From: Pseudomonas fluorescens
Lineage (GTDB): Bacteria > Pseudomonadota > Gammaproteobacteria > Pseudomonadales > Pseudomonadaceae
DNA: 64,000 nt
NCBI RefSeq assembly: GCF_001307155.1
Contig: NZ_CP012830.1
Coordinates: 806,001-870,000 of the forward strand
Direction of reading: 5' to 3'
Positions within the stretch are counted from its first letter, which is position 1. Each line of letters begins with the position of its first letter. The notes beneath the pieces were generated by a model. The model was not told where the DNA came from. It searched no databases and saw only the letters and a program-made list of their open reading frames with translations. Both the position numbers and the translations under genes were made by a program. Below are positions 9,425 to 17,361 of the stretch, one piece after another.

Positions 9425-9440
9425 TGGCACAGCTCCTGCT
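9425..9440 (+). promoter_or_regulatory. Sigma-54 (-24/-12) promoter of the permease gene
   Basis: TGGCACAGCTCCTGCT matches the consensus TGGCACnnnnnTTGCW at all but one position, with the invariant GG and GC 12 nt apart. It lies 62 nt upstream of the permease start codon and directly downstream of a sigma-54 activator gene. Confidence 0.85.
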
Positions 9441-9501
9441 ATAGCCCTCGCAGGCTGCGTTTACGCGCGCTCCACAAAAACAATTAAATGAAGGATCCGT
9501 C

Positions 9502-10821
9502 ATGGATAACTCACAAACCCTGCCTCTTGGGTCGGCCGCTGTGCCTGCCAAAGAAAAGACCACGGCCAGCCGCATCAAATCGATCTTCAGCGGTTCTGTC
9601 GGCAACATGGTCGAGTGGTACGACTGGTATGTCTACGCCGCCTTCTCGCTGTACTTCGCCAAAGCCTTTTTCCCCAAAGGCGACACCACCGCCCAACTGC
9701 TGAACACCGCTGCGATTTTCGCCGTGGGCTTTCTGATGCGTCCGATCGGCGGCTGGCTGATGGGCCTGTATGCCGACCGCGCCGGGCGTAAAGCCGCGTT
9801 GATGGCGTCGGTGTACCTGATGTGCTTCGGCTCGCTGATCATCGCCTTGAGCCCGGGTTATGAAACCATCGGCGTCGGCGCACCGATTCTGTTGGTGTTC
9901 GCCCGTTTGCTGCAGGGCCTGTCGGTCGGTGGCGAGTACGGCACCTCGGCCACCTATTTGAGCGAGATGGCGACCAAGGAACGTCGCGGCTTCTTCTCGA
10001 GCTTCCAGTACGTCACGCTGATCTCCGGCCAGCTCATCGCCCTGGGCGTGCTGATCGTGCTGCAGCAAACCCTGACCACCGAACAACTGTACGATTGGGG
10101 CTGGCGCATTCCGTTTGCCATCGGTGCACTGTGTGCCATCGTCGCGTTGTACCTGCGTCGCGGGATGGAAGAAACCGAGTCGTTCGCCAAGAAAGAAAAG
10201 TCCAAAGAAAGCGCAATGCGCACCCTGCTGCGTCATCCCAAGGAACTGATGACCGTGGTCGGCCTGACCATGGGCGGCACCCTGGCCTTCTACACCTACA
10301 CCACCTACATGCAGAAATACCTGGTGAACACGGTCGGCATGAGCATCTCCGACTCCACCACCATTTCGGCGGCCACGCTGTTCCTGTTCATGTGCCTGCA
10401 ACCGATCATCGGCGGCCTCTCGGATAAAGTCGGGCGGCGGCCGATCCTGATTGCCTTCGGCATTCTCGGCACCCTGTTCACCGTGCCGATCCTCACCACC
10501 CTGCACACCATCCAGACCTGGTGGGGCGCGTTCTTCCTGATCATGGCGGCGTTGATCATCGTCAGCGGCTACACCTCGATCAACGCGGTGGTCAAAGCCG
10601 AGCTGTTCCCCACCGAAATCCGCGCGCTGGGCGTCGGCCTGCCGTATGCGCTGACCGTGTCGATCTTCGGCGGTACCGCTGAATACATCGCCCTGTGGTT
10701 CAAGAGCATTGGCATGGAAACCGGTTACTACTGGTATGTTACCGCCTGCATCGCGGTGTCGTTGCTGGTGTACGTAACCATGAAGGACACCCGCAAACAC
10801 TCGCGGATCGAGACTGACTGA
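9502..10821 (+). CDS. kgtP: Alpha-ketoglutarate-type MFS permease (KgtP/PcaT)
   Basis: A 439-residue, 12-helix proton symporter of the metabolite:H+ symporter branch of the major facilitator superfamily. The branch signature appears near the N-terminus (GNMVEWYDWYVYAAFS), and both MFS loop motifs are present: ADRAGRK between helices 2 and 3 (about residue 90) and SDKVGRR between helices 8 and 9 (about residue 307). The sequence and context point to uptake of alpha-ketoglutarate or a related dicarboxylate at the inner membrane. The start ATG has GAAGGA 6 nt upstream. Expression should depend on sigma-54 and the adjacent MifR/DctD-like regulator through the promoter at 9425. Alternative substrates such as citrate or beta-ketoadipate cannot be excluded. 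Confidence 0.88.
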   Translation: MDNSQTLPLGSAAVPAKEKTTASRIKSIFSGSVGNMVEWYDWYVYAAFSLYFAKAFFPKGDTTAQLLNTAAIFAVGFLMRPIGGWLMGLYADRAGRKAALMASVYLMCFGSLIIALSPGYETIGVGAPILLVFARLLQGLSVGGEYGTSATYLSEMATKERRGFFSSFQYVTLISGQLIALGVLIVLQQTLTTEQLYDWGWRIPFAIGALCAIVALYLRRGMEETESFAKKEKSKESAMRTLLRHPKELMTVVGLTMGGTLAFYTYTTYMQKYLVNTVGMSISDSTTISAATLFLFMCLQPIIGGLSDKVGRRPILIAFGILGTLFTVPILTTLHTIQTWWGAFFLIMAALIIVSGYTSINAVVKAELFPTEIRALGVGLPYALTVSIFGGTAEYIALWFKSIGMETGYYWYVTACIAVSLLVYVTMKDTRKHSRIETD

Positions 10822-10831
10822 CCGGCAAAAA

Positions 10832-10860
10832 TCCCACAAAGGTGCAAGGCCTTTGTGGGA
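10832..10860. terminator. Hairpin after kgtP (terminator or repeat)
   Basis: TCCCACAAAGG and CCTTTGTGGGA form an 11-bp perfect stem 10 nt after the stop. No T-run follows; it continues into a partial copy of the GCTTGCCCGCGAT repeat family (10865-10878), so it may be part of a repeat. Confidence 0.55.
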
Positions 10861-10904
10861 GCCAGGCTTGCCCGCGATAGCGATCTGGCAGGCGGCCTGT
10901 TGAG

Positions 10905-10938
10905 TGATCGTTCTCACGCTCCTGCCTGAGAACGATCA
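10905..10938. repeat. Inverted repeat TGATCGTTCTCA
   Basis: Perfect 12-bp arms (10905-10916 and 10927-10938) with a 10-nt loop. The TGATCGTTCTCA arm is related to the AACGATCA tail of the CCCACGCAGAGCGTGGGA family. The rest of the space to 11270 is AT-richer and holds nothing else I can identify apart from a presumed promoter for the next gene. Confidence 0.65.
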
Positions 10939-11270
10939 TCACAGGACGCTTAAGACAACTCGGCAGCCCTACGACTCGCGTACTTGTTCTGCACACCACC
11001 AATCCCCCCGCCAACCCGCGACGAACCGATAACGATCCGTTAATGCCCTGCTGACACTCTCGTTCTGTCGCCGCTTGAATCCATATCGACATCTCGTACG
11101 TATACACAATGCAGGCCTCGAAGCAGTGGTCTGGAACATTCTGCAACGACCTTAATATCTACTTAATCGATTGTTTTTAGCATTTATTTGCGCTTTTTAA
11201 TCAGTTTTATATGCGTAGTATGAGCTCCATACCCAACGCACAACACGCAAACACACCTGGAGTACACATC

Positions 11271-11558
11271 ATGAAAACCAAACTGATCTTCGCCCTGACC
11301 CTCTCCGTACTGGCCGCCAACACCTTCGCTGCCGACGGTTATGACCGCACCGGTTCAGGCGCTTTCACCGCTGAACGTTCGGCCGCTGTCGCGGCTGATG
11401 GTTACGATCACACAGGCTCGGCGTCTTTCGCCGCTGATGGCTTCGATCGCACTGGCTCGGCCAAAGTCGCGTCTGATGGTTTTGATCACACCGGTACCGC
11501 TGACGCTATCGCCGCCGACGGTTTTGATCGCACCGGTACTGCCGCCGCTATCAGCTAA
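11271..11558 (+). CDS. Small secreted protein with five DG[YF]D[RH]TG repeats
   Basis: A 95-residue protein whose first 20 residues form a signal peptide (MKTKLIFALTLSVLAANTFA). The mature part is five repeats beginning ADGYDRTGS, ADGYDHTGS, ADGFDRTGS, SDGFDHTGT and ADGFDRTGT, spaced 21, 13, 13 and 14 residues apart, each followed by a short Ala/Ser-rich linker. There are no cysteines. The start is the ATG with TGGAG about 8 nt upstream; an earlier in-frame ATG at 11211 would bury the signal peptide. Similar tiny repeat proteins occur in Pseudomonas, sometimes labelled as phage infection proteins, but I know of no proven role. Asp-Gly-rich repeats could bind cations, which is only a guess. 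It appears monocistronic, with a hairpin after it. Confidence 0.8.
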   Translation: MKTKLIFALTLSVLAANTFAADGYDRTGSGAFTAERSAAVAADGYDHTGSASFAADGFDRTGSAKVASDGFDHTGTADAIAADGFDRTGTAAAIS

Positions 11559-11576
11559 ACCTTGGGCAGACTTCAC

Positions 11577-11597
11577 AGCCCGGCTTCGGCCGGGCTT
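11577..11597 (+). terminator. Hairpin after the repeat protein
   Basis: AGCCCGGC-TTCG-GCCGGGCT, an 8-bp stem with a stable tetraloop 18 nt after the stop, followed by a weak T-rich stretch. Confidence 0.75.
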
Positions 11598-11702
11598 AGT
11601 TGTTTCTGGGACAGTGAAAACCCGGCGCTGCGAGAGTGGCACTCACCCTCAATGACTTGCACTATGGCAACCTTCACCTTTACGTCTGCACAAGAGCCCG
11701 CC

Positions 11703-12335
11703 ATGTCTGATGATATTCACTACTACGAACCTGCCCTGGGCCATGGCCTGCCCCACGACCCATTCAACGCCATCGTCGGCCCGCGGCCTATCGGCTGGAT
11801 TTCCTCGCAGGATGCCGAAGGTCGACTGAACCTGGCGCCGTACAGTTTTTTCAACGCGTTCAACTACATTCCGCCGATCATCGGGTTCTCAAGCGTCGGC
11901 CGTAAAGACAGCCTGAACAACATCGAGCAGACCGGCGAATTCGCCTGGAACCTGGCCACCCGACCGTTGGCCGAGCAGATGAACCAGAGCTGCGCGACGG
12001 TCCCGGCCGACGTCAACGAATTCGAACTGGCCGGGCTGACGCCGGCAGCCTCGAAAATCATTCAGGTGCCGCGCGTCGCCGAAAGCCCGGTGTCCTTTGA
12101 GTGCAAGGTCACGCAGATCATTCAGTTGCAACGTGCGGATAAAGAAGTGGTGCCGAGCTGGCTGATTCTTGGCGAAGTGGTCGCCGTGCATATCGCCAAG
12201 TGGCTGCTCAAGGATGGGGTGTACGACACCGCCGCGGCAGAACCGATTCTGCGCGGCGGTGGGCCGGCGGATTATTTCCAGCTGGGGCCTGAGGCCTTGT
12301 TCAAGATGTTCCGCCCGGGGGCCACCAAGGCATAG
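11703..12335 (+). CDS. Flavin reductase-like FMN-binding protein
   Basis: A 210-residue protein of the flavin reductase-like split-barrel family (DIM6/NTAB type). The characteristic N-terminal block PFNAIVGPRPIGWISSQD, then NLAPYSFFNAFNYIPPIIGFS and EFAWNLATRPLAEQMN, form the FMN pocket in this family. Such proteins bind FMN and either reduce flavin with NAD(P)H for a partner monooxygenase or act on small substrates. No partner gene is adjacent, so the role is open. The start is the ATG giving MSDDIHYYE, following GAGCCCGCC; the open frame upstream (from 11562) has no family resemblance. It is convergent with the small gene that follows. Confidence 0.85.
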   Translation: MSDDIHYYEPALGHGLPHDPFNAIVGPRPIGWISSQDAEGRLNLAPYSFFNAFNYIPPIIGFSSVGRKDSLNNIEQTGEFAWNLATRPLAEQMNQSCATVPADVNEFELAGLTPAASKIIQVPRVAESPVSFECKVTQIIQLQRADKEVVPSWLILGEVVAVHIAKWLLKDGVYDTAAAEPILRGGGPADYFQLGPEALFKMFRPGATKA

Positions 12336-12344
12336 GTCAAATCG

Positions 12345-12575
12345 TTACCAGACCAGTTCGCCGTCTTCAGCGACGTCGGTCAACTGCTCAAGCTTCTGCT
12401 CGGCAGCCTGATCGGCTTCGAAGGCGGTCTTGAATTTCTGTTCATCGAGGATTTTGTGAAAGCGCGGGGCGCCTGAGCCACCCAGGGCTTTGACGGCGAT
12501 GGCGGCGCTGTAGCCTCCTTCACCCGGTACTACGGCGGAAACAGCTTCGAACTGTGCAAACTCTTTACGTGCCAT
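12345..12575 (-). CDS. Small conserved hypothetical protein
   Basis: A 76-residue soluble, acidic protein with no signal peptide, membrane segment or cysteine. It starts MARKEFAQFEAV and ends EDGELVW. The middle (SAAIAVKALGGSGAPRFHKILDEQ) and the acidic C-terminus look like a compact small domain. This ATG has AGGA 9 nt upstream; the ATG at 12608, 11 codons earlier, has no ribosome site. I do not recognise a function. It lies 42 nt downstream of the ABM-domain gene on the same strand and may be co-transcribed with it. Confidence 0.7.
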   Translation of the reverse strand: MARKEFAQFEAVSAVVPGEGGYSAAIAVKALGGSGAPRFHKILDEQKFKTAFEADQAAEQKLEQLTDVAEDGELVW

Positions 12576-12617
12576 GTCGCGGATCCTGGCCAATGGAAAG
12601 TCGGCCATTCTAAACCG

Positions 12618-12983
12618 TCAGCTGGCCAACTGCTGTAGTGAGGCACTGTTCAACTGCGGATATTCGCCGTGTGCCTGAGCCGCCGAGACTTCGCTGAAGG
12701 TGTGAAAATCCAGGCTATTGACCACCAACTCTTGTACCAACTCGGCAAAGATCTGCATGGCCGGGGTGCCGAAATAGGCGGTCATGGCCTGCTGGTCGAC
12801 CCAAAAACCGGACACCAGCCACAGTTCGGGATCGCACAACGAATGCTGCAAGGCAAAGTGCAGGCAACCGCTGGCCTGACGCGACGGTTCGATCAGGCTG
12901 CTCAAACGCGCGCCCAACTCCATCGAGCGGCCTGCGCGGGCACGGACAAAAGCCATATGGCTGACGGGGATCTGCGTGGACAT
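12618..12983 (-). CDS. Antibiotic biosynthesis monooxygenase (ABM) domain protein
   Basis: A 121-residue protein with the dimeric ferredoxin-like ABM fold: an N-terminal strand (PVSHMAFVRARAGRS), a helix (ELGARLSSLIEPSRQ), the strand pair GCLHFALQHS and LWLVSGFWVDQQAMTAYF. Members such as YgiN are cofactor-free quinol monooxygenases or small-molecule oxidases. The target here is unknown. It is transcribed divergently from an AraC-type regulator, which may control it. No secretion signal. Confidence 0.8.
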   Translation of the reverse strand: MSTQIPVSHMAFVRARAGRSMELGARLSSLIEPSRQASGCLHFALQHSLCDPELWLVSGFWVDQQAMTAYFGTPAMQIFAELVQELVVNSLDFHTFSEVSAAQAHGEYPQLNSASLQQLAS

Positions 12984-13318
12984 GTTCGACTCTCCCTGAT
13001 GTAGACGATCGGCAGCCTGAGAGAAGCTGCGACAGGGACAGAGATTAAGCGACAGGCGCTAGGCCCGTTAGTCGATTCCTGCCGGCTTATTGCACAATCC
13101 TGCACCCGCAGCTGACTGCCGCCAAACCAACGCCAGGTCAGCTGCGCAAATGTGACAAAGGGGTTTCAAGCAAGTTTTCCCATGTTCTGTTCACGTTCTC
13201 TATGCTGAATCCGACCACACAGCAGGATCAGGCAAGTTTTGCGCAGGATTTGCCTACCCCCCGGACTTGCACAAATTTAAGCTGTGCTCATCCCATCTCC
13301 TTGCCGAGGATGTTTTGC
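12984..13318. promoter_or_regulatory. Divergent intergenic region, ABM gene and araC-type gene
   Basis: A 335-nt space with presumed promoters for both genes. The regulator's open frame extends upstream to 13202, but those codons lack family similarity. I see no strong repeat or RNA structure. Confidence 0.4.
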
Positions 13319-14248
13319 ATGCCATCTCTGGATTCCACTCACGCCCCGCTGGATGCCAACATGGAAAAACAGCGTGTGGAGCTCTCGGCAATCATTCGTC
13401 GCAATACCTGCGAGGATGGCAGCTACGCGACCGCCATCGGCTCGTTGTTTTTGTCGCGTCACAGCCAGTCCCACGACTTTGCCCCGGTGCTCGCGCAACC
13501 GGCGCTGTGCATCATGGCCCAGGGGCGCAAGGAAGTTCGGCTGGCCGACGACGTCTTCAACTACGACCCGCTCAACTATCTGGTGGTCTCGGTCTCGATG
13601 CCGCTCAGCGGACGGGTGGTCGATGTCTCGCCAGATAAGCCGATCCTGGCCTTGCGCCTGGATATCGACCCGGCGGAAATCACCGCATTGATTGCCGACG
13701 CCGGGCCCATCGGCGTGCCCACCCGCCCTGCCGGGCGCGGCCTGTATGTCGAACAACTGGATCAACCGATGCTCGATGCCGTGCTGCGCCTGGCGCGCTT
13801 GCTCGACACCCCGAAAGACATCGCGATGCTCGCGCCGCTGATTCGTCGGGAAATTCTCTATCGCTTGTTGCGCAGCCCCCAAGGCCATCGGCTGTATGAG
13901 ATTGCCGTCGCCAACAGCCAGAGCCATCGCATCGGCCAGGCGATCAAATGGCTCAACGGTAACTACGAGCAGCCGTTGCGCATTGATGAGTTGGCCAAGG
14001 AAGTGAACCTGAGTGTGTCGACCCTGCACCATCGCTTCAAGGCGATGACGGCCATGAGCCCACTGCAGTATCAGAAGCAACTGCGCCTGCAAGAGGCGCG
14101 GCGCTTGATGCTCGCCGAAGGCATCGATGCCTCGGCGGCAGGTTACCGCGTGGGCTATGAAAGCCCCTCGCAGTTCAGCCGCGAGTACAGCCGGCTGTTT
14201 GGCGCGCCGCCGTTGCGGGATTTGGCGCGGTTGCGGATGTCTGTCTAA
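13319..14248 (+). CDS. AraC-family transcriptional regulator
   Basis: A 309-residue regulator with an N-terminal AraC-type cupin effector domain (about residues 25-180; SHDFAPVLAQPALCIMAQGRKEV is typical of the AraC_N family). The C-terminal double helix-turn-helix spans about residues 205-305 (RIDELAKEVNLSVSTLHHRF and GYRVGYESPSQFSREYSRLF). The effector is unknown. The start is the ATG with GAGGA 8 nt upstream; alternatives are ATG 13310 and the longer frame from 13202. It is divergent from the ABM-domain gene, a common arrangement for a regulator and its target. Confidence 0.85.
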   Translation: MPSLDSTHAPLDANMEKQRVELSAIIRRNTCEDGSYATAIGSLFLSRHSQSHDFAPVLAQPALCIMAQGRKEVRLADDVFNYDPLNYLVVSVSMPLSGRVVDVSPDKPILALRLDIDPAEITALIADAGPIGVPTRPAGRGLYVEQLDQPMLDAVLRLARLLDTPKDIAMLAPLIRREILYRLLRSPQGHRLYEIAVANSQSHRIGQAIKWLNGNYEQPLRIDELAKEVNLSVSTLHHRFKAMTAMSPLQYQKQLRLQEARRLMLAEGIDASAAGYRVGYESPSQFSREYSRLFGAPPLRDLARLRMSV

Positions 14249-14257
14249 CCCCCCAAA

Positions 14258-14351
14258 CCCGTAGGAGCAAAGCTTGCTCGCGATGAACGATGACGCGGTC
14301 AGCGAGTGAGACCGCGGCGCCTGCATCGCGAGCAAGCTTTGCTCCTACGGG
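14258..14351. repeat. Inverted pair of GTAGGAGCAAAGCTTGCTCGCGATG repeats
   Basis: The 28-nt arms at 14258-14285 and 14324-14351 are reverse complements, giving a long cruciform-capable element. It fills the space between the convergent AraC gene and ABC transporter operon and may stop transcription from both sides. Confidence 0.85.
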
Positions 14352-14384
14352 TTGAGCGGTGTGGATTTGTGGATGCGTGGCGGG

Positions 14385-15440
14385 TCAGGCGGCGAGTACG
14401 CGGCAGGCTTCGGATGGAATGGTCACCGACACCGGGTTGCCGATGCTCAGGCCGATGCCCTGGCATGGCGTGCTCAAGGCTGTCAGCGTCACCCCGGAAC
14501 ACTCGACCGTGGTTTCGATGGTCGCGCCGATATCGCGCACGAACGTCACCCTGCCCAGCAAGCGATTACCGGCGGTTGCCTGTGGGTGCGACAGCTGGAG
14601 GTCTTCCGGACGCACCAGCATCTTGACCTTTTCACCGACCACGATGCTGCTGCAAATCGGCACCTGAAGTGCATCGCCACCGGGCAAACCGACTTTACCG
14701 TCACCCAATGCGGTGGCCGGAAAAATGTTCCCCGAACCAATAAAGTCGGCGACGAACTCGTTGGCCGGATGCCGGTAGATCTCGATCGGCGTGCCGACCT
14801 GCTGCACCCGATTCTGCCCCAGCACCACCACGATATCGGCCATGGTCATGGCTTCGCGCTGGTCGTGGGTGACCATGATGGTGGTGATGTTCAAGCGTTG
14901 CTGAAGCTGACGAATCTCCACTTGCATCGATTCGCGCAGCTTGGCATCGAGGGCCGACAGCGGTTCGTCGAGCAGGAGGATTTTCGGGTGCGAGGCAATC
15001 GCCCGGGCAATCGCCACGCGCTGACGCTGACCACCGGAGAGCTTCGCAACCGGGCGATCAATCATTTCTTGCAGCTGAATCAGTTCCAGCAACTCCACCA
15101 CCCGCGCCTGCTGATCGACCTTGCTCACGCCACGCAGTTTCAGCGGATAGGCGATGTTCTCGCCGACCGTCATGTGCGGGAACAGCGCCAGCGACTGAAA
15201 CACCATGCCGAAGTTGCGCAGGTGTGCCGGTGTGTTGCCGATGTCTTCATCGTCCAGACGAATCTCGCCGCCGGAAAGGGTTTCCAGGCCGGCGATCATT
15301 CGCAGCAAGGTGGTTTTGCCACAGCCCGAAGGGCCAAGAAAACATACCAGCTTGCCCTCAGGCAGATGCAGGTTGACGTCCTTGACCGCACACGCCGTGC
15401 CGTAACGTTTCTCGACGTTTTCCAGAATCAGACCAGTCAT
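14385..15440 (-). CDS. Polyamine-type ABC transporter ATP-binding protein
   Basis: A 351-residue ATPase of the PotA/opine-polyamine importer class. Walker A is GPSGCGKTT (residues 36-44), Q-loop FQSLALFP, signature LSGGQRQRVA (134-143), Walker B ILLLDEP (154-160). The C-terminal TOBE-like regulatory region from about 270 is complete. It energises import through the two permeases encoded upstream; it is the last gene of the operon substrate-binding protein, permease, permease, ATPase. The ATG has GGAGG 9 nt upstream. The substrate class (polyamine, opine, guanidino or similar cationic compound) is inferred from family and from neighbouring catabolic genes. Confidence 0.92.
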   Translation of the reverse strand: MTGLILENVEKRYGTACAVKDVNLHLPEGKLVCFLGPSGCGKTTLLRMIAGLETLSGGEIRLDDEDIGNTPAHLRNFGMVFQSLALFPHMTVGENIAYPLKLRGVSKVDQQARVVELLELIQLQEMIDRPVAKLSGGQRQRVAIARAIASHPKILLLDEPLSALDAKLRESMQVEIRQLQQRLNITTIMVTHDQREAMTMADIVVVLGQNRVQQVGTPIEIYRHPANEFVADFIGSGNIFPATALGDGKVGLPGGDALQVPICSSIVVGEKVKMLVRPEDLQLSHPQATAGNRLLGRVTFVRDIGATIETTVECSGVTLTALSTPCQGIGLSIGNPVSVTIPSEACRVLAA

Positions 15441-15458
15441 ATTAATTACCTCCAGAAA

Positions 15459-16307
15459 TCAGAACGAGACGCCACCTTCACCAACCAGCTTCTCCAACGC
15501 CCAGATCAGGACGAAGTCGATCAGCACGATCAGCACGGCAAACGAGAATACGGTTGGGTCCAGCGACGACACGGTGCGGCTGAACATCCAGATAGGCACG
15601 GTCATGACATCGATGGTGTAGAGGAAGTAAGTCACGGTGAATTCGTTGAACGAGACAATGAACGCCAGCAGCATCCCGGCCAGGATCCCCGACTTCATCA
15701 ACGGCACGACCACATCGACAATTGCCCGTGTCGGCGAAGCGCCGAGCATCTGTGCGGCTTCTTCGACTTCGCTGCCGATGGACAGCATCGCCGCCGTGCA
15801 GTTTTTCACCACAAACGGCAAGGCCAGGATCACGTGGGCAATCACTAGTCGCGACACCGTCATCTGGAACGGCAGGCTGTCGAACACCAGCAACAACGCC
15901 AGGCCCAGTACCACCATCGGGAACACCAACGGCAGCGACATCAATTGCAGTGCCATGGCTTTGCCACGAAACTCCAGGCGGGTCAGTGCATAAGCTGCCG
16001 GCACCGCAACGAGGGTGGCGAAGATCATGGCCATGAACGAGACCATCAGGCTGGTGCTCATGGCTTTGCCCAGGCTCAGCACATCGCTGGCGTCCGGGGA
16101 CACGAAGGTGTGCCAGGCAGCCTTGTACCATTGCAGGCTGTAACTGCTGGGCGGGAAGTCGAGGTTCGAAGAACCACTGAACGACATGACAATCATGGTC
16201 AGGATCGGCAACACCGCCAGAAACAGGATGACGCCTGAAAGGATCCCGGCAAATTTTCCGGTATCGCCTGGCAACAGCGACAGGCGCTTCTTGCTCAACG
16301 TGCTCAT
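15459..16307 (-). CDS. ABC transporter permease (PotC-like)
   Basis: A 282-residue inner-membrane permease with six predicted helices. The EAA coupling loop EEAAQMLGASPTRAIVDVVVP contacts the ATPase. It resembles PotC, the second permease of spermidine/putrescine importers. The start overlaps the stop of the upstream permease by 4 nt (ATGA), so the two are translated together, and 18 nt separate it from the ATPase gene. Confidence 0.92.
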   Translation of the reverse strand: MSTLSKKRLSLLPGDTGKFAGILSGVILFLAVLPILTMIVMSFSGSSNLDFPPSSYSLQWYKAAWHTFVSPDASDVLSLGKAMSTSLMVSFMAMIFATLVAVPAAYALTRLEFRGKAMALQLMSLPLVFPMVVLGLALLLVFDSLPFQMTVSRLVIAHVILALPFVVKNCTAAMLSIGSEVEEAAQMLGASPTRAIVDVVVPLMKSGILAGMLLAFIVSFNEFTVTYFLYTIDVMTVPIWMFSRTVSSLDPTVFSFAVLIVLIDFVLIWALEKLVGEGGVSF

Positions 16308-17212
16308 TGCGAAGCCTCCAGCATGCGCCGACGACGGCCAGTGATGTATTCGGACAAGGTCATGATGGCCAGCGTGGTGACGATCAGCACCACACCGGCA
16401 GCGGAAGCGGCAGGCCAGTTCATCAGCGGCGCGATCTGGTCATGCACCATCACCGCGAGCATCGGCACACGCCGACCACCGAGCAGCAAGGGCACCACAA
16501 AGCTGCTGGCGTTGTAGGCGAATACCAGGGTCGCGCCGGTGATGATTCCCGGCATGCTCATCGGCAGCACCACCTGGAAAAACACCTTCAAGCGGCTCGC
16601 GCCCAAGGTCGCCGCGGCTTCCTCGTAAGTGCGGGCAACGCCGCGCATGGCGCTGGCAATCGGCAGCACGGCCAACGGGAAAGCGGTTTGTACCAGGCCC
16701 ATCAATACGCCGTTCTGGTTGTAGAGCAGCATGATCGGACGCTTGATCAGGCCCAGGCCCATCAGCGCCTGATTGAGCATCCCGCCAGGTCCCAGAATCA
16801 CCAGCCAGCCGTAGCTTTGCAGCAACAGGTTGACCAGCAACGGCAACAGCACGGCGGCCAGAAACACTCGGCGCAGCAACGGCGAGGTCAGGCGCGACAT
16901 GGTGTACGCCACCGGGATCGCCAGCAGTACGGCGATCACCGCGCTGATCAATGCCAGGCGCAAGGTCAGCAGCAGGGACTTGAGGTAATAGGGTTCCAGC
17001 AGCTGGGCATAACTGGCGAGGCTGAAACCGCTCCATTCCGCGCCTTTGGTGCCCACGCTCATGCGCAACACCAGCAGGCTGGCGGCAATCAGCACACCGA
17101 GAAACAGCATCGATGGCGAAAGAAATAACCAGGCGCGCGCCGTCGGCGAAACGCCGAAGCTCGGGCGTACGGCAACGGGGCTGACCGTTTGGGTCAGAGG
17201 TTGGTGTTCCAT
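16304..17212 (-). CDS. ABC transporter permease (PotB-like)
   Basis: A 302-residue permease with six predicted helices and the EAA-loop sequence YEEAAATLGASRLKVFFQVV. It should form the heterodimeric channel with the PotC-like protein. The N-terminus has a cytoplasmic extension of about 25 residues before the first helix (ARAWLFLSPSMLFLGVLI). A 149-nt gap containing a repeat separates it from the substrate-binding protein gene. Confidence 0.92.
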   Translation of the reverse strand: MEHQPLTQTVSPVAVRPSFGVSPTARAWLFLSPSMLFLGVLIAASLLVLRMSVGTKGAEWSGFSLASYAQLLEPYYLKSLLLTLRLALISAVIAVLLAIPVAYTMSRLTSPLLRRVFLAAVLLPLLVNLLLQSYGWLVILGPGGMLNQALMGLGLIKRPIMLLYNQNGVLMGLVQTAFPLAVLPIASAMRGVARTYEEAAATLGASRLKVFFQVVLPMSMPGIITGATLVFAYNASSFVVPLLLGGRRVPMLAVMVHDQIAPLMNWPAASAAGVVLIVTTLAIMTLSEYITGRRRRMLEASQ

Positions 17213-17267
17213 AGCAATGGTCTCGTCAATGGAAGATCAAGTGCAAGGCGAGTGCTGCGCACTCGAT

Positions 17268-17331
17268 CGCTGGCAAGCCCCGCTCCTACAGGTATTGCGC
17301 TGCTCCAGTAGGAGCAAGGCTTGCCCGCGAT
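17268..17331. repeat. Imperfect inverted repeat (GTAGGAGCAAGGCTTG family)
   Basis: TGGCAAGCCCCGCTCCTACAG and CAGTAGGAGCAAGGCTTGCC face each other between the substrate-binding protein and permease genes. Repeats at this place in importer operons often set 3' ends that favour binding-protein mRNA; this is an inference. Confidence 0.7.
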
Positions 17332-17361
17332 GAGGTTCGAAGAACCTCCCTGCGATTCAGA

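Noticed and set aside
9511..10917. 468-codon open frame antisense to the ketoglutarate permease
   Set aside because: Composition (Asp/His/Gln/Arg) mirrors hydrophobic sense codons; no ribosome site or domain.
14352..15848. 498-codon open frame opposite the ABC ATPase and permease
   Set aside because: Crosses two real genes on the other strand and lacks any family feature.
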